Assembly (NCBI GenBank): GCA_947495135.1
Contig: CANLXN010000005.1
Coordinates: forward strand, 62,001-126,000
Direction: 5' to 3'
From: an uncultured Flavobacteriaceae bacterium
Lineage (GTDB): Bacteria; Bacteroidota; Bacteroidia; Flavobacteriales; Flavobacteriaceae
Length of the DNA stretch: 64,000 bases
The translations under genes and the position numbers were made by a program. Every line of letters begins with the position of its first letter. Position 1 is the first letter of the stretch. Positions 8,771-17,332 of this stretch are shown piece by piece. The notes below the pieces were generated by a model, which saw only the letters and a list, made by a program, of their open reading frames with translations, did not search any database and was not told the DNA's origin.

Positions 8771-9847
8771 ATGAATTTTGAAATAATAAATAACCTTACC
8801 CGAGAAAACCATTTTAAAAAGCTGATTGAAAACTTTAAAGTTTCAGATGAGATTATAATTATTAGCCCTTTTATTTCTGCGGATGAGAATTTTTTTCCTT
8901 GGCGAGATTTTACTTGCCTGAAAAAGATAAAGCTTGTGACTACCTTAAAACCAAAAAGCTTAGACCAATATAACAAAGTACCATTTTTTAAATATTTGTG
9001 TGATTTCTGTAAAACAAATTCTATCGAGCTTGAAATTTTAATTGAAAACTCTTTACACGGTAAAATTTATATTTCAAAAAGTCAAGAAAAGTATACTAGT
9101 GCAATAATTACTTCTGCCAATTTTACAAAGAATGGTCTACGTTTAAATAATGAGTGGGGCACTGTAATCAAGGATAAGATTCAGATAGAGCAATTAGAAT
9201 TTAATGTTATAGATAAGGTTGTTCTTCAGGCCTTATCTGAGAAACAAATTGATGACTTTATACAGGTTCTCAAAAAGAATCCATTACCTAAAGAAAGAAA
9301 TCCTATAAATATTAATCTGTCTAAACATCTTCTTTATAAAACGAATCCACTTAAAGTTCTCGGCAAGGTCAATTATTGGTTAAAACCAATAGGTGTAAGT
9401 GGAGATTTTATTTCTTTTGACCAGGTTTTCGATGAGATTGATAGTAATTTACATTTTTCGAAGACAAGACCAACAGGAGTTATGGTCAATGACATTCTTA
9501 TTGCCTATGCAGTAGGTCATAAAAATATTCTGTCCATTTACCGTGTTAAATCAGAAGTGAAAACTACTCAAATAAAAAATGATAGATGGCCTTATTTTGT
9601 TGTAGGTGAAAACCTCACGCCATTTTATGGCCAAGAATGGAGTAGTTATAACATCGGTATATCAAACCAAAGAGATGAAGTAGTAAAAAATAGGCTCTTT
9701 GACGTGACACCAAGTGGTAAGAATAGTTATGGGAGTTTGATGAGAGGAGCAGATAAATTAAGAGTTACTCCTGAATTTGGACAATACCTTATTGATAAAA
9801 TTGTTAAAATAGATACAGAAATAAGAACTCAATCTAATATTAACTAA
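8771..9847 (+). CDS. PLD-fold nuclease-like protein, possible EVE/PUA-like C-terminal half
   Basis: In this 358-residue protein, residues 1-150 form a phospholipase-D-like domain with one HKD-type motif: LHGKIYIS near residue 96, then TSANFTKNGLRLNNEWG with the Asn/Glu partners seen in PLD nucleases such as BfiI and NgoFVII. Residues about 195-305 contain VNYWLKPIG, GVMVNDILIAYAVGHKN and KNDRWPYFVV, which resemble EVE/PUA-type readers of modified bases (strands, then a W-P-Y segment). If right, it would be a modification-sensing restriction-like enzyme dimerising through the PLD fold. It is the last gene of the + strand cargo cluster and runs convergent to the tra operon. PLD is fairly sure; EVE is tentative. 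Confidence 0.7.
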   Translation: MNFEIINNLTRENHFKKLIENFKVSDEIIIISPFISADENFFPWRDFTCLKKIKLVTTLKPKSLDQYNKVPFFKYLCDFCKTNSIELEILIENSLHGKIYISKSQEKYTSAIITSANFTKNGLRLNNEWGTVIKDKIQIEQLEFNVIDKVVLQALSEKQIDDFIQVLKKNPLPKERNPININLSKHLLYKTNPLKVLGKVNYWLKPIGVSGDFISFDQVFDEIDSNLHFSKTRPTGVMVNDILIAYAVGHKNILSIYRVKSEVKTTQIKNDRWPYFVVGENLTPFYGQEWSSYNIGISNQRDEVVKNRLFDVTPSGKNSYGSLMRGADKLRVTPEFGQYLIDKIVKIDTEIRTQSNIN

Positions 9848-9915
9848 GTGTCTAGCAGAGTGTTTTTGCCTTAACCTATGTAGTCTAAGAGCCATACAGT
9901 TTATGTTGAGCAATC

Positions 9916-10284
9916 CTAAAAAGGAGAAACCTCACGCCTCCCTTTCTCAGTTACCTTCCATTGTCCATCTTCATTGACTAGCTTGAAAATTTCAGGAGTT
10001 TCTTCATACGAGGTTGAGAATTGTACCCAGGCAATGTCGCCATCTACAGTTTCCTGTAATACTTTAAAATTTGATGCTCCTGCAGCTGGGTCACCGGGAG
10101 CCATCACCGCTTGAATGGACATAAAGGCAGCATAGCTTTCCTCGGTCGTATGTTTCTTTAGTTTGCTATTGTCCTTTTGGTAGAAACTTTCTACGACAAC
10201 CTTGGCCGTATCGGTATGAGACAGTTGACCTTGACTGCAAGAAAGCACAGCCAAGGTCAGGAGATAAAATGCTATTTTTTTCAT
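9916..10284 (-). CDS. Small lipoprotein at the end of the tra operon
   Basis: This 122-residue protein has a lipoprotein signal, MKKIAFYLLTLAVLSCSQ (lipobox LSC, Cys 16). The mature part resembles DUF4878/NTF2-like small lipoproteins: TAKVVVESFYQKDNSKLKKH, then a C-terminal strand FKLVNEDGQWKVTEKGR. It is 7 bp after traN and probably the last tra transcript gene. It would sit on the periplasmic face of a membrane; an entry-exclusion or stabilising role is possible but only from position. Confidence 0.7.
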   Translation of the reverse strand: MKKIAFYLLTLAVLSCSQGQLSHTDTAKVVVESFYQKDNSKLKKHTTEESYAAFMSIQAVMAPGDPAAGASNFKVLQETVDGDIAWVQFSTSYEETPEIFKLVNEDGQWKVTEKGRREVSPF

Positions 10285-10291
10285 AATACTA

Positions 10292-11161
10292 TCAATTAGG
10301 ATGATTTATAAAATGTTCTGCTATAAACAGCACCAAATTACGTTCGCCATTGGTCTCATTTAATTCTAATACCACTCTTCGTTCGTTGCTTATAGAAAAT
10401 TTAGGTAGTACAAAGACCATTCTAGCCGATGTGTCTTTCTTTATTTTAGTGGGCTTTTTATGAACATAACTCGGTGTTTGATATAGCTTCTGCAAAGACT
10501 TCTTTTTTCCTTTTTTACGAGTGGTAATCGAGAAGTCCATAAAATTGATGTCGTAGTCTAACGACGACCTATTATCGACTTGTACAACGAAGTACAATTC
10601 TTCCTTATCAAAAACAATATTCTCAACGGTCATAACAATACCGCTTTGTCTTGTTTTTATCCTTCCGATGCGCTGTTTTCGCTTTATCAGATACGAGCAA
10701 AATCGCTCATAGTATGCCCATTTATCAAAGCGTGGCGCAGGTAATGTATCAAGGTTAGTTAGTAGGTCTTTCTTTGGCTTTTCATTGCCAATTGCCGTCG
10801 AAAGCGGTATAAAGTAGTTGTACCGTTTTAAGTGGTTTTTATACTTTACAATATACGAAAAAATATCACCATTATTGTTGATTATCAGTAAATTACTTTC
10901 CTTTCCAGGCTTGGCTTGAAGCAGTCCAAAATGCTGTTCTTTTTCACGGTTATATGTAAATACGAAGTGATTTGCTCCAGTAATTCCCTGGCGTATAGGA
11001 TTAGGGAAAAACAGAGCTACGTTCTTATCATCATTGGCATAAATAGTATCCAAAACTTCAGTAGTGTGTTTGGCGGTTTGCGCTGCAGCTTGTGCCGAGC
11101 ATAGTCGAGGTGCGAAAGCGGTACATAGTAAAAGACCACTCAATAGGATTAGCTTTTTCAT
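10292..11161 (-). CDS. traN: Conjugative transposon protein TraN
   Basis: This 289-residue exported protein has signal peptide MKKLILLSGLLLCTAFAPR. The mature part is beta-rich and matches the TraN (DUF4138) family of CTnDOT-like elements, thought to be an outer-membrane-associated, VirB9-like part of the mating channel. The C-terminal region RRVVLELNETNGERNLVLF is characteristic. A REP-like sequence (11094-11110) is embedded in the signal peptide region and supplies RLCSAQ, which looks like an in-frame insertion. It lies 32 bp after traM and 7 bp before the lipoprotein. Confidence 0.82.
   Translation of the reverse strand: MKKLILLSGLLLCTAFAPRLCSAQAAAQTAKHTTEVLDTIYANDDKNVALFFPNPIRQGITGANHFVFTYNREKEQHFGLLQAKPGKESNLLIINNNGDIFSYIVKYKNHLKRYNYFIPLSTAIGNEKPKKDLLTNLDTLPAPRFDKWAYYERFCSYLIKRKQRIGRIKTRQSGIVMTVENIVFDKEELYFVVQVDNRSSLDYDINFMDFSITTRKKGKKKSLQKLYQTPSYVHKKPTKIKKDTSARMVFVLPKFSISNERRVVLELNETNGERNLVLFIAEHFINHPN
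11094..11110. repeat. REP-like imperfect palindrome in traN
   Basis: GCCGAGCATAGTCGAGG resembles the 20-nt repeat in pglX at 58675-58694 (GGTCGAGCGCAGTCGAGACC). It lies in frame in the traN signal peptide region. Confidence 0.4.
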
Positions 11162-11193
11162 ATCATATAAATTTTAATACCCTTGAGGGGCGA

Positions 11194-12120
11194 TTATTCT
11201 TGTTTTAAAATCAGTTTGTAATTATTGACTATGGTAGCTTTTACATTGCGATTACTACGTTGGAAGAGTTGTTTTATACCACTAACTTGGGGCACACCAC
11301 TAATATTGATATCGTTTACGACATCTTCTACAATTTCACGTCTGGCATCAGCCCGAAAGCTATTTTCTACATAAATACCCTCGCTACCATCCTCATAATC
11401 GAAAGCTGTTAGATTTACTGATGTATTCTGAATATTTTCAATCTCAATTAAAACACGATTAGGCTGAAAGCTTATAAAGCCAAACACAGGTGTATTTTTT
11501 GGGATGAGCCTGTTATTGATTATGGCATCCTTATAAAGTCGCATACGCAATCTGAAGTCTGCTTTAACGGTCTGGTTACCGTCTACAGCTACATATATCT
11601 GATTGTCAGTTTTCACATTGGCAGATAGTTCGTTTTCAAGAGGATTGGAAGCAAAAAATAATTGATGTTCTAAGCCTAGTTCTTTGGCTTCAATAGTTGG
11701 GTCAACTTCTAGAACGATGCTATCTTTTTTGGGAGTAATAGGTTTTGCTTTGATTTTCGGAGCTGTATTCCGATATCGATTTTCTTTGTAGTCAATTTTT
11801 CCAAGTCGGTAAATGCTGTCTACAATGCGCTCCTTTTCTTTGATGGCATTTTCTGGGTCATAGTAGCCAAGAGAGTCCAAAAGGCTTTCGTCATAGATAC
11901 TAGGAGCATTGGTTTCACGAACTTCCTTCAAGTCGTTAATGGCATCTAATTTTGAAATGTAATCTTCCTGCTCTTGTTCTAATTCAGGTACAAGGGTTTG
12001 CTTTAGGTTTTCGGCATCAGCTTCGTCATCTCCTAAAGCAATGAATGAGTAGGAAATCAAGAAAATGACAACCACGGCTATGATTCCCCCAAAGACTAAT
12101 TTATTCTTTTCAATTTTCAT
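11194..12120 (-). CDS. traM: Conjugative transposon protein TraM
   Basis: In this 308-residue protein a cytoplasmic start is followed by one membrane segment (KLVFGGIIAVVVIFLISYSF, residues 7-26). A charged Glu/Gln-rich coiled region comes next (residues 30-110). A periplasmic beta domain holds VDGNQTVKADFRLRMRLYKDAII and NTPVFGFISFQPNRVLIEIENI. This arrangement is that of the TraM family of Bacteroidota ICEs, comparable to VirB10 of other type IV systems and spanning the envelope. It is 24 bp after traK and 32 bp before traN. Confidence 0.85.
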   Translation of the reverse strand: MKIEKNKLVFGGIIAVVVIFLISYSFIALGDDEADAENLKQTLVPELEQEQEDYISKLDAINDLKEVRETNAPSIYDESLLDSLGYYDPENAIKEKERIVDSIYRLGKIDYKENRYRNTAPKIKAKPITPKKDSIVLEVDPTIEAKELGLEHQLFFASNPLENELSANVKTDNQIYVAVDGNQTVKADFRLRMRLYKDAIINNRLIPKNTPVFGFISFQPNRVLIEIENIQNTSVNLTAFDYEDGSEGIYVENSFRADARREIVEDVVNDINISGVPQVSGIKQLFQRSNRNVKATIVNNYKLILKQE

Positions 12121-12144
12121 AATTAAGTGTTTTAAGCCCTATTG

Positions 12145-12762
12145 CTAGGGGTTAGTATTTTCAATTTTTTTCAAGCTATTCTCAAAGTAATTTGTGATAA
12201 GCAGTCCGTGCGTATTGTGGGGAAAGTTGCGATTCACATTGATTAAGTTTCCTGTGGAAACCAATTCGTAAGTATCGACCACAGTACCACGATTAATTTC
12301 AAAAACAGTGGTGGTTCTAAAAGCAAAGGATTCAGCATTAAGGTCGAGTTGGGTTTCAATGCTCAGTACTTTTTGTACTAGAGAATATTGGAGCAGTCTG
12401 TTATAAACACCATCTGCTTTTTTCTGTCGATATAGATTATCCACAGAACTATTACCCAGCCACAATGCTTTCTCCAAGTTTTTCTCGTAATTACTTGCAT
12501 CGATATTGTAGAAGTAGGTGTGAAATAACTCCAAATGTGCGAGTGCTTCTACTTGAAAATTTTCCTTTTGCGCTACCCATTTCAAGGGTATGACTGTACC
12601 ATCTGTATTAATGGCGAAGGAGCTGTTTAATGCTTCGGTGTGGATTTTGTGAATTAGAAACCCACAAAACCCACTTGTCCCCAAAGCACACACAACAACC
12701 GATAACACGATAAAACGATTGATTTGTAATACAGCATATATGTTTTTATAAGACGTTTTCAT
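12145..12762 (-). CDS. traK: Conjugative transposon protein TraK
   Basis: This 205-residue protein has a single membrane segment near residues 14-36 (FIVLSVVVCALGTSGFCGFL) and a periplasmic domain typical of TraK, the VirB8-like assembly factor of CTnDOT-type systems. ATG 12762 (MKTSYKNIYAVLQINRF) is chosen over an upstream in-frame codon at 12798, because it leaves 1 bp to the traJ stop and matches family starts. The C-terminal VVDTYELVSTGNLINVNRNFP fits the family end. It lies between traJ and traM in the canonical order. Confidence 0.85.
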   Translation of the reverse strand: MKTSYKNIYAVLQINRFIVLSVVVCALGTSGFCGFLIHKIHTEALNSSFAINTDGTVIPLKWVAQKENFQVEALAHLELFHTYFYNIDASNYEKNLEKALWLGNSSVDNLYRQKKADGVYNRLLQYSLVQKVLSIETQLDLNAESFAFRTTTVFEINRGTVVDTYELVSTGNLINVNRNFPHNTHGLLITNYFENSLKKIENTNP

Positions 12763-12763
12763 T

Positions 12764-13603
12764 TTAAGTGAAGAGTTTAAATGTGAAGGTGGTGGCACGT
12801 TTGTATAGCTTGAATTTTAGGAACACAATGAAAATGATAGACCCAAGTTCCACCACAGGAGCAAAGAAGTTGCTGCCAACGTCTGTACCAAACAAGTCCA
12901 CCCAAAAGGTTGTATTGATTTCCGTATAAATGGCATTGATAAAAACATTGACCAAAAAGAACGCTGGAACGAGCATATACACAGCGGCATATAACTTGAA
13001 GAAGTTATAGGCCATAGACCTGAACTTTTCAAAAACTGCAAGACTCAATACCAAGGGAAAAAAGGCCTGCATTATACCTAATAAGAAATAACGCTCGGCA
13101 AGAAACAATGGATAGATAAAAAGGTCCAAAATCCATAGTCCTAAACTGATGATGAACGATATAATTTTCCAACCAAACAAAGGTGTAACCAAAGCATCAT
13201 AGAGCAGCGCCATTGCCTTTTTGGCGGCTTCCAATGCGCCCACATCCTCTTCAATAGGAATATCCTGCAATTGTAGTGGAAGGAGCGCAGGAGCCGTGTT
13301 TCTGTATTGTCCCTCGATGGCTACTAAAATGCCGTCGAAAAAACCGAGGACTTGTGTGGAGAAGATAACCAGGAGAACTACCGCAAAGTTTTTGGCAAGT
13401 TCTCCCGGACTCAATCCCCAAGTATAACCATCCTTGTTTGCAATACCTTCATTGTACTTCTTTAGAATATTGACCAAGAAAAACAGCACCGCAAGGGTTT
13501 TCATTCCTGCAATGGTATACTGCGAGAAGTCACTGTTTTTTATCACTTGAAAAACAGCATCGATATACTCTAGTCCTATTCCTAAAAAGATATTTGCTGT
13601 CAT
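12764..13603 (-). CDS. traJ: Conjugative transposon protein TraJ
   Basis: This 279-residue polytopic inner-membrane protein has hydrophobic segments near residues 30-46, 73-92, 140-165, 170-200 and 205-230, and an AGMKTLAVLFFLVNILKKYNEG segment typical of TraJ, a VirB6-like channel component. It starts 2 bp after traI and ends 1 bp before traK, indicating tight translational coupling. Confidence 0.85.
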   Translation of the reverse strand: MTANIFLGIGLEYIDAVFQVIKNSDFSQYTIAGMKTLAVLFFLVNILKKYNEGIANKDGYTWGLSPGELAKNFAVVLLVIFSTQVLGFFDGILVAIEGQYRNTAPALLPLQLQDIPIEEDVGALEAAKKAMALLYDALVTPLFGWKIISFIISLGLWILDLFIYPLFLAERYFLLGIMQAFFPLVLSLAVFEKFRSMAYNFFKLYAAVYMLVPAFFLVNVFINAIYTEINTTFWVDLFGTDVGSNFFAPVVELGSIIFIVFLKFKLYKRATTFTFKLFT

Positions 13604-13605
13604 CT

Positions 13606-14193
13606 TTAATATGATGTTGCGCGATTATTAATTTTATCCTGCATTTTTCTGAAGGAGATAATGTCTTGATAGCGTTTTGTCTTTTGGTTGATTTCGGCAA
13701 CCATTTCAGCAGACTCACGTTCTTTTGCTTTCAGAATTTCGGCACGCTCTGCATCTGTCATTTTTAAATAATCGCTCGATAGAATTTCGTCAATAAAATC
13801 TACGGTGTCCAGTGAGCTTTCCACGATAGTATTAAAAGAATTGGTAATGGCGTTTACTTCCTCTACTTTGATGTATGGGGAGCTTAAAATATCATTGAGG
13901 TCGTTTTGCAATACATTGAACAGCTGTTGATGATTGTTGGCTATTTCCTGTACAGCTTTTAACTGTCTCACAACGTTTGTTACTTTCTCGATGCTCTCCT
14001 TGGCGTCTTTCATAAACTGAACAGTCTTTAATAACTGTGAAGTTTGCTTTGCAGATTCTATAAGCGACTTAGCGAGGCTTATAAAATTGGTGTTGTCATA
14101 TACTGGCATTCCTTGGGCGGTAGCACCGCCAGGCAATAAAAGGGCTATTGTAAGTGCTAACCCGAATACTATTGTTTTGATTTTCTGTTTCAT
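13606..14193 (-). CDS. traI: Conjugative transposon protein TraI (DUF4141)
   Basis: This 195-residue exported protein has a clear signal peptide (MKQKIKTIVFGLALTIALLL, cleavage near ATAQG). The mature part is a long helical coiled coil (QTSQLLKTVQFMKDAKESIE), like VirB5-type or TraI proteins of Bacteroidota ICEs. It lies 12 bp after traG and 2 bp before traJ. It is not related to the F-plasmid TraI relaxase despite the name. Confidence 0.83.
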   Translation of the reverse strand: MKQKIKTIVFGLALTIALLLPGGATAQGMPVYDNTNFISLAKSLIESAKQTSQLLKTVQFMKDAKESIEKVTNVVRQLKAVQEIANNHQQLFNVLQNDLNDILSSPYIKVEEVNAITNSFNTIVESSLDTVDFIDEILSSDYLKMTDAERAEILKAKERESAEMVAEINQKTKRYQDIISFRKMQDKINNRATSY

Positions 14194-14205
14194 AGTGTTT
14201 TTATT

Positions 14206-16602
14206 TTAAGATGAATATTCTGTGATGGCTTTCTCCATATCTTTATGTTTTTCGAAAAGCCGCATTATTTCTTCGTTTTCTTCGCCGTCTGTGAGATATG
14301 CAGCAAAGACTTTTTTGGGAACTTCTAACCGGAAGATGTTACTCTCCTTTCCAATTTTGATGAACATTTCGGTGTACTTTCGAGTTCCAGTGAGGTTGTT
14401 CTTGATGGATTTTAGTTGGTTCAGGTCGTGACTAGAAAGGTTGAGCCGCTTTTGTAATTCGTCATAACCTTTTTCATTATTCAGACTGTAAATGACTTGC
14501 GTATTTTCTAGTATACTTGCCGAAGTTGAATTATTGGGTAACTGATTAATCGACTGTAAAATGATACCAATGGCACCGTTCTGTTTTCTAATCGCTTGAT
14601 AGTAGAATTCCACACTTTCCAGTACGTTATCGAACTTCAATTGTTTGGCAAACTCATCGAAAAGGATAATGCCTTTTTCAGCACGGTTTCTCCAAATGGT
14701 CCGTTGAATGGCAGACTTAATGAGCTTCAGCATTACGGAAAGGATTTCCTTGTTATCTTTTACTTCATCTAACTCAAAAACGATTAAGCGTTTGTCTTCA
14801 ATTTTGTAAGTCTGGTCTTCGCTTACTTCAAAAAGGAAACTGTATAATCCGTCACCAACATACTCCGACATTATGTGTAAGAAGTTGGTAGTGTTGAAAT
14901 AGTCCTCGTGTATTTTAAGTTGCTGCAGTAGCTGTCCTTGATTAGCTTCGATAAAGGCGTAGAAGTTGTTTAAAGAATGACCCAATTTGGTTTGCTTGTA
15001 GTAATGACGCAAAATCTTTTTTACTGAAACCGATTGCGCTTTGGTCACTTTTAAATCTGAAGCAAACAACTCGAATAGAAACACAGAAAGGTCTTCTAAT
15101 CGCTCTGGTGTGATATCCTTTTGATTGCTGATGTAAAACGGATTGATACCAAGGTTCTTTCCGCTTTCATACCGAAGCACTGTGTATTGCTCAGGATAGA
15201 GTTTAGCAAACTTGGTATACGAACCACCTAAATCGATGATAACGAGGCGCACACCACTTTCAAAATATTGACGTAGGATGTTGTTGGCTAAAAAGGACTT
15301 TCCTTCACCCGTTGGTGCGAAAATGGCAAAGTTCCGAGCTTTGATGCGTTTCTTTCGTTCGTCCCAAACATCCTTGAGAACCGGGATGTTATGTTCACGG
15401 TCATTGAAGATGATGCCTGTTTTATCCGATTTATAATTACTGTTGTTAATCAGCAAGCATAAGGCGTGTTTCAAATCGGTTACGTACACATCCTCATTCG
15501 AAAAATTTGAAGAATGGCAGAAGTAACTATTTAAGAAATAGTTCTTGCGTTCTTCGCCACGAGGATAATAAGGGATGATATCTAGTTCCTTAAACTCGGT
15601 TTTGATTTTGGATGCTATACGGTTGAGTTGTTCAGGATTTGTATGCCAGTAAATAATATTCAAATGCCCTCTAATAACACGAGCACGGTCATCGGCATTA
15701 ATTTGGTCTAAGATGTGTTGTATTTTTCCAAGGACGACTTTGTTCTGTGAACCGAAGTTGGAACTCTTGTTAAGTTCTTCAACTTTCTTATCGAGTAGCT
15801 TGCGCCACTTTTGCTTGTCATCTAGATAGATGATTTGATTGACAATATGATTCTCATTTAAAGTCAATCCCAGACCATCAATAAACCCTTGATGAAATAC
15901 AAAATCGTCTGAAGTAAACTTGTCATTCGTTTTACTCGTTTGTACGCTTTCGCCAAAGCACAATTCGCTATTTACGGCAAGGGCATCAAAGTAATGCTCA
16001 CCGATATTGGCATTGGATTTATCTAGAATAATATCTGTATCAAGACCATTGTTAAAGCCGTTAAAATAGTTGCTGGTAAGCGTATGGATTTCCTTTTCTG
16101 TTAAGGGCAAGAATTCCATTTTTCGACTGTTATTGATAAATGAAACCGAATCACCCACCGCACCAACAAAAGCGTTCACATTATCATCCATTTCCCGAAT
16201 TGATTTTTCAGAAACTTTGCGAAACGGATTTACATATTTGCTGTTATTTAATGCATTGTTTTTGGTGAGAATAAAGAACAGATACGATTGATGTTCCATA
16301 TACTCTCGACCTTTAAAATGTGCGTGTGTTGCTTTTTCAAGAAAGGTTTTGTTAGGTAGTTGCTCCCCTTCATAGTTTTGTTTTATGTACACATCTTGCT
16401 TTTGAACAACACAGCCAGTAGGCAATGATTTTAGTGCCTGAAACCAGGAACCGTGCATATCTTCAAAGTCTTTTTCAGATAAGGAATAGATTTCGGGCAA
16501 ACTGCCTTTATAGCATAGCACCACATTGCCATTGTTGGCAAATACTACATTGTTTTGAATGTCAATGATGGGATGATATGCAGCAAGATTTATTTTATTC
16601 AT
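14206..16602 (-). CDS. traG: TraG, VirB4-type conjugation ATPase
   Basis: This 798-residue protein powers pilus assembly and substrate transport. The start MNKINLAAYHPIIDIQNN (ATG 16602) is the family start; a longer frame to 16743 overlaps traF and was rejected. A P-loop FAPTGEGKSFL lies near residue 440 and Walker B KGIILFDEFAKQL near 640. The downstream segment AIRKQNGAIGIILQSINQLP matches VirB4-like ATPases. It overlaps the traF stop by 8 bp. The N-terminal third is the VirB4-specific region that contacts the membrane complex. Confidence 0.93.
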   Translation of the reverse strand: MNKINLAAYHPIIDIQNNVVFANNGNVVLCYKGSLPEIYSLSEKDFEDMHGSWFQALKSLPTGCVVQKQDVYIKQNYEGEQLPNKTFLEKATHAHFKGREYMEHQSYLFFILTKNNALNNSKYVNPFRKVSEKSIREMDDNVNAFVGAVGDSVSFINNSRKMEFLPLTEKEIHTLTSNYFNGFNNGLDTDIILDKSNANIGEHYFDALAVNSELCFGESVQTSKTNDKFTSDDFVFHQGFIDGLGLTLNENHIVNQIIYLDDKQKWRKLLDKKVEELNKSSNFGSQNKVVLGKIQHILDQINADDRARVIRGHLNIIYWHTNPEQLNRIASKIKTEFKELDIIPYYPRGEERKNYFLNSYFCHSSNFSNEDVYVTDLKHALCLLINNSNYKSDKTGIIFNDREHNIPVLKDVWDERKKRIKARNFAIFAPTGEGKSFLANNILRQYFESGVRLVIIDLGGSYTKFAKLYPEQYTVLRYESGKNLGINPFYISNQKDITPERLEDLSVFLFELFASDLKVTKAQSVSVKKILRHYYKQTKLGHSLNNFYAFIEANQGQLLQQLKIHEDYFNTTNFLHIMSEYVGDGLYSFLFEVSEDQTYKIEDKRLIVFELDEVKDNKEILSVMLKLIKSAIQRTIWRNRAEKGIILFDEFAKQLKFDNVLESVEFYYQAIRKQNGAIGIILQSINQLPNNSTSASILENTQVIYSLNNEKGYDELQKRLNLSSHDLNQLKSIKNNLTGTRKYTEMFIKIGKESNIFRLEVPKKVFAAYLTDGEENEEIMRLFEKHKDMEKAITEYSS

Positions 16603-16873
16603 AATACAAGGCAGATGATTTTTTGTTACTGATAATTCTTGGGAAAACCTTTGCAAATTGAAGTAGCTGCGGATTGAGAGCAAATCGGGTAAGACCGATA
16701 TAAAGCCCTGCATTGAATACAAGTACGCCAATGATAATACCAAAGCTGAATGAGAAGATGATGACTAAAAGTGATGCAATGACAGCTACCATCATTAGAG
16801 CAAACAGGGACACGGGCAATCCAAAAATCATTGCCCGCTTCCGTATGTTTTTATAGACCTCGAATTTCTTCAT
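16595..16873 (-). CDS. traF: TraF (DUF4133), VirB3-like membrane protein
   Basis: This 92-residue protein has two adjacent membrane segments (residues 15-60: FGLPVSLFALMMVAVIASLL, then GIIIGVLVFNAGLYIGL), like VirB3. The gene starts inside the traE stop (TAATG overlap) and ends 8 bp inside traG, showing translational coupling. Confidence 0.85.
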   Translation of the reverse strand: MKKFEVYKNIRKRAMIFGLPVSLFALMMVAVIASLLVIIFSFSFGIIIGVLVFNAGLYIGLTRFALNPQLLQFAKVFPRIISNKKSSALYYE

Positions 16874-17160
16874 TACACAACGATGCCTATTAAGTAAGTA
16901 AAGATGCCTACCACGGCTCCTGCGATAAGTACAAACACCAATACTCTGGTAATTCCTTTCTTCAGGTCAGCATTCTCGCCAAAGAAATGTCCTGCATTAA
17001 ACAGAAAACCGACAAGGAAGATGACACCCAAGAGAATCGGGAAGATGGCTCTTATGGTATCGCCAACATCGTTTACGGAGTCTTCAATACCACCAATTTG
17101 CGCGAAGCTAGGAGCAGTTACAAAGAGTAAAGCCAATAGCATAAGAATTGATTTTTTCAT
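16873..17160 (-). CDS. traE: TraE (DUF4134), VirB2-like
   Basis: This 95-residue protein has a signal peptide (MKKSILMLLALLFVTAPSFA) and two further membrane segments (residues 38-57 and 70-93), the layout of VirB2-like pilin candidates in CTnDOT-type elements. It is the first gene of the tra operon visible here; traA-D-like genes are not upstream, where a divergent amidase gene lies instead. The 172-bp intergenic region should hold the operon promoter. Confidence 0.85.
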   Translation of the reverse strand: MKKSILMLLALLFVTAPSFAQIGGIEDSVNDVGDTIRAIFPILLGVIFLVGFLFNAGHFFGENADLKKGITRVLVFVLIAGAVVGIFTYLIGIVV

Positions 17161-17244
17161 AATGATTTCGATTTAGCCTTACGGCGTGATTATTAGAATT
17201 TTGCGAAATCTATTATGAGAGGATGATTATGTAGAAAATCCCCT

Positions 17245-17274
17245 AAAATTTAACGTAGAGGGCTGTTAAATTTT
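17245..17274. promoter_or_regulatory. 10-bp perfect inverted repeat, candidate operator
   Basis: AAAATTTAAC (17245-17254) and GTTAAATTTT (17265-17274) are perfect inverted arms with a 10-nt spacer, so their centres are two helical turns apart. The site lies between the divergent traE and amidase genes, 85 bp from traE and 58 bp from the amidase ATG, as expected for a dimeric regulator controlling both. Confidence 0.5.
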
Positions 17275-17332
17275 GGAAGATTCCTATGGAAAGAATGAAA
17301 TCATTGCATTTTGTGTAAAACAGAATTTAAAA

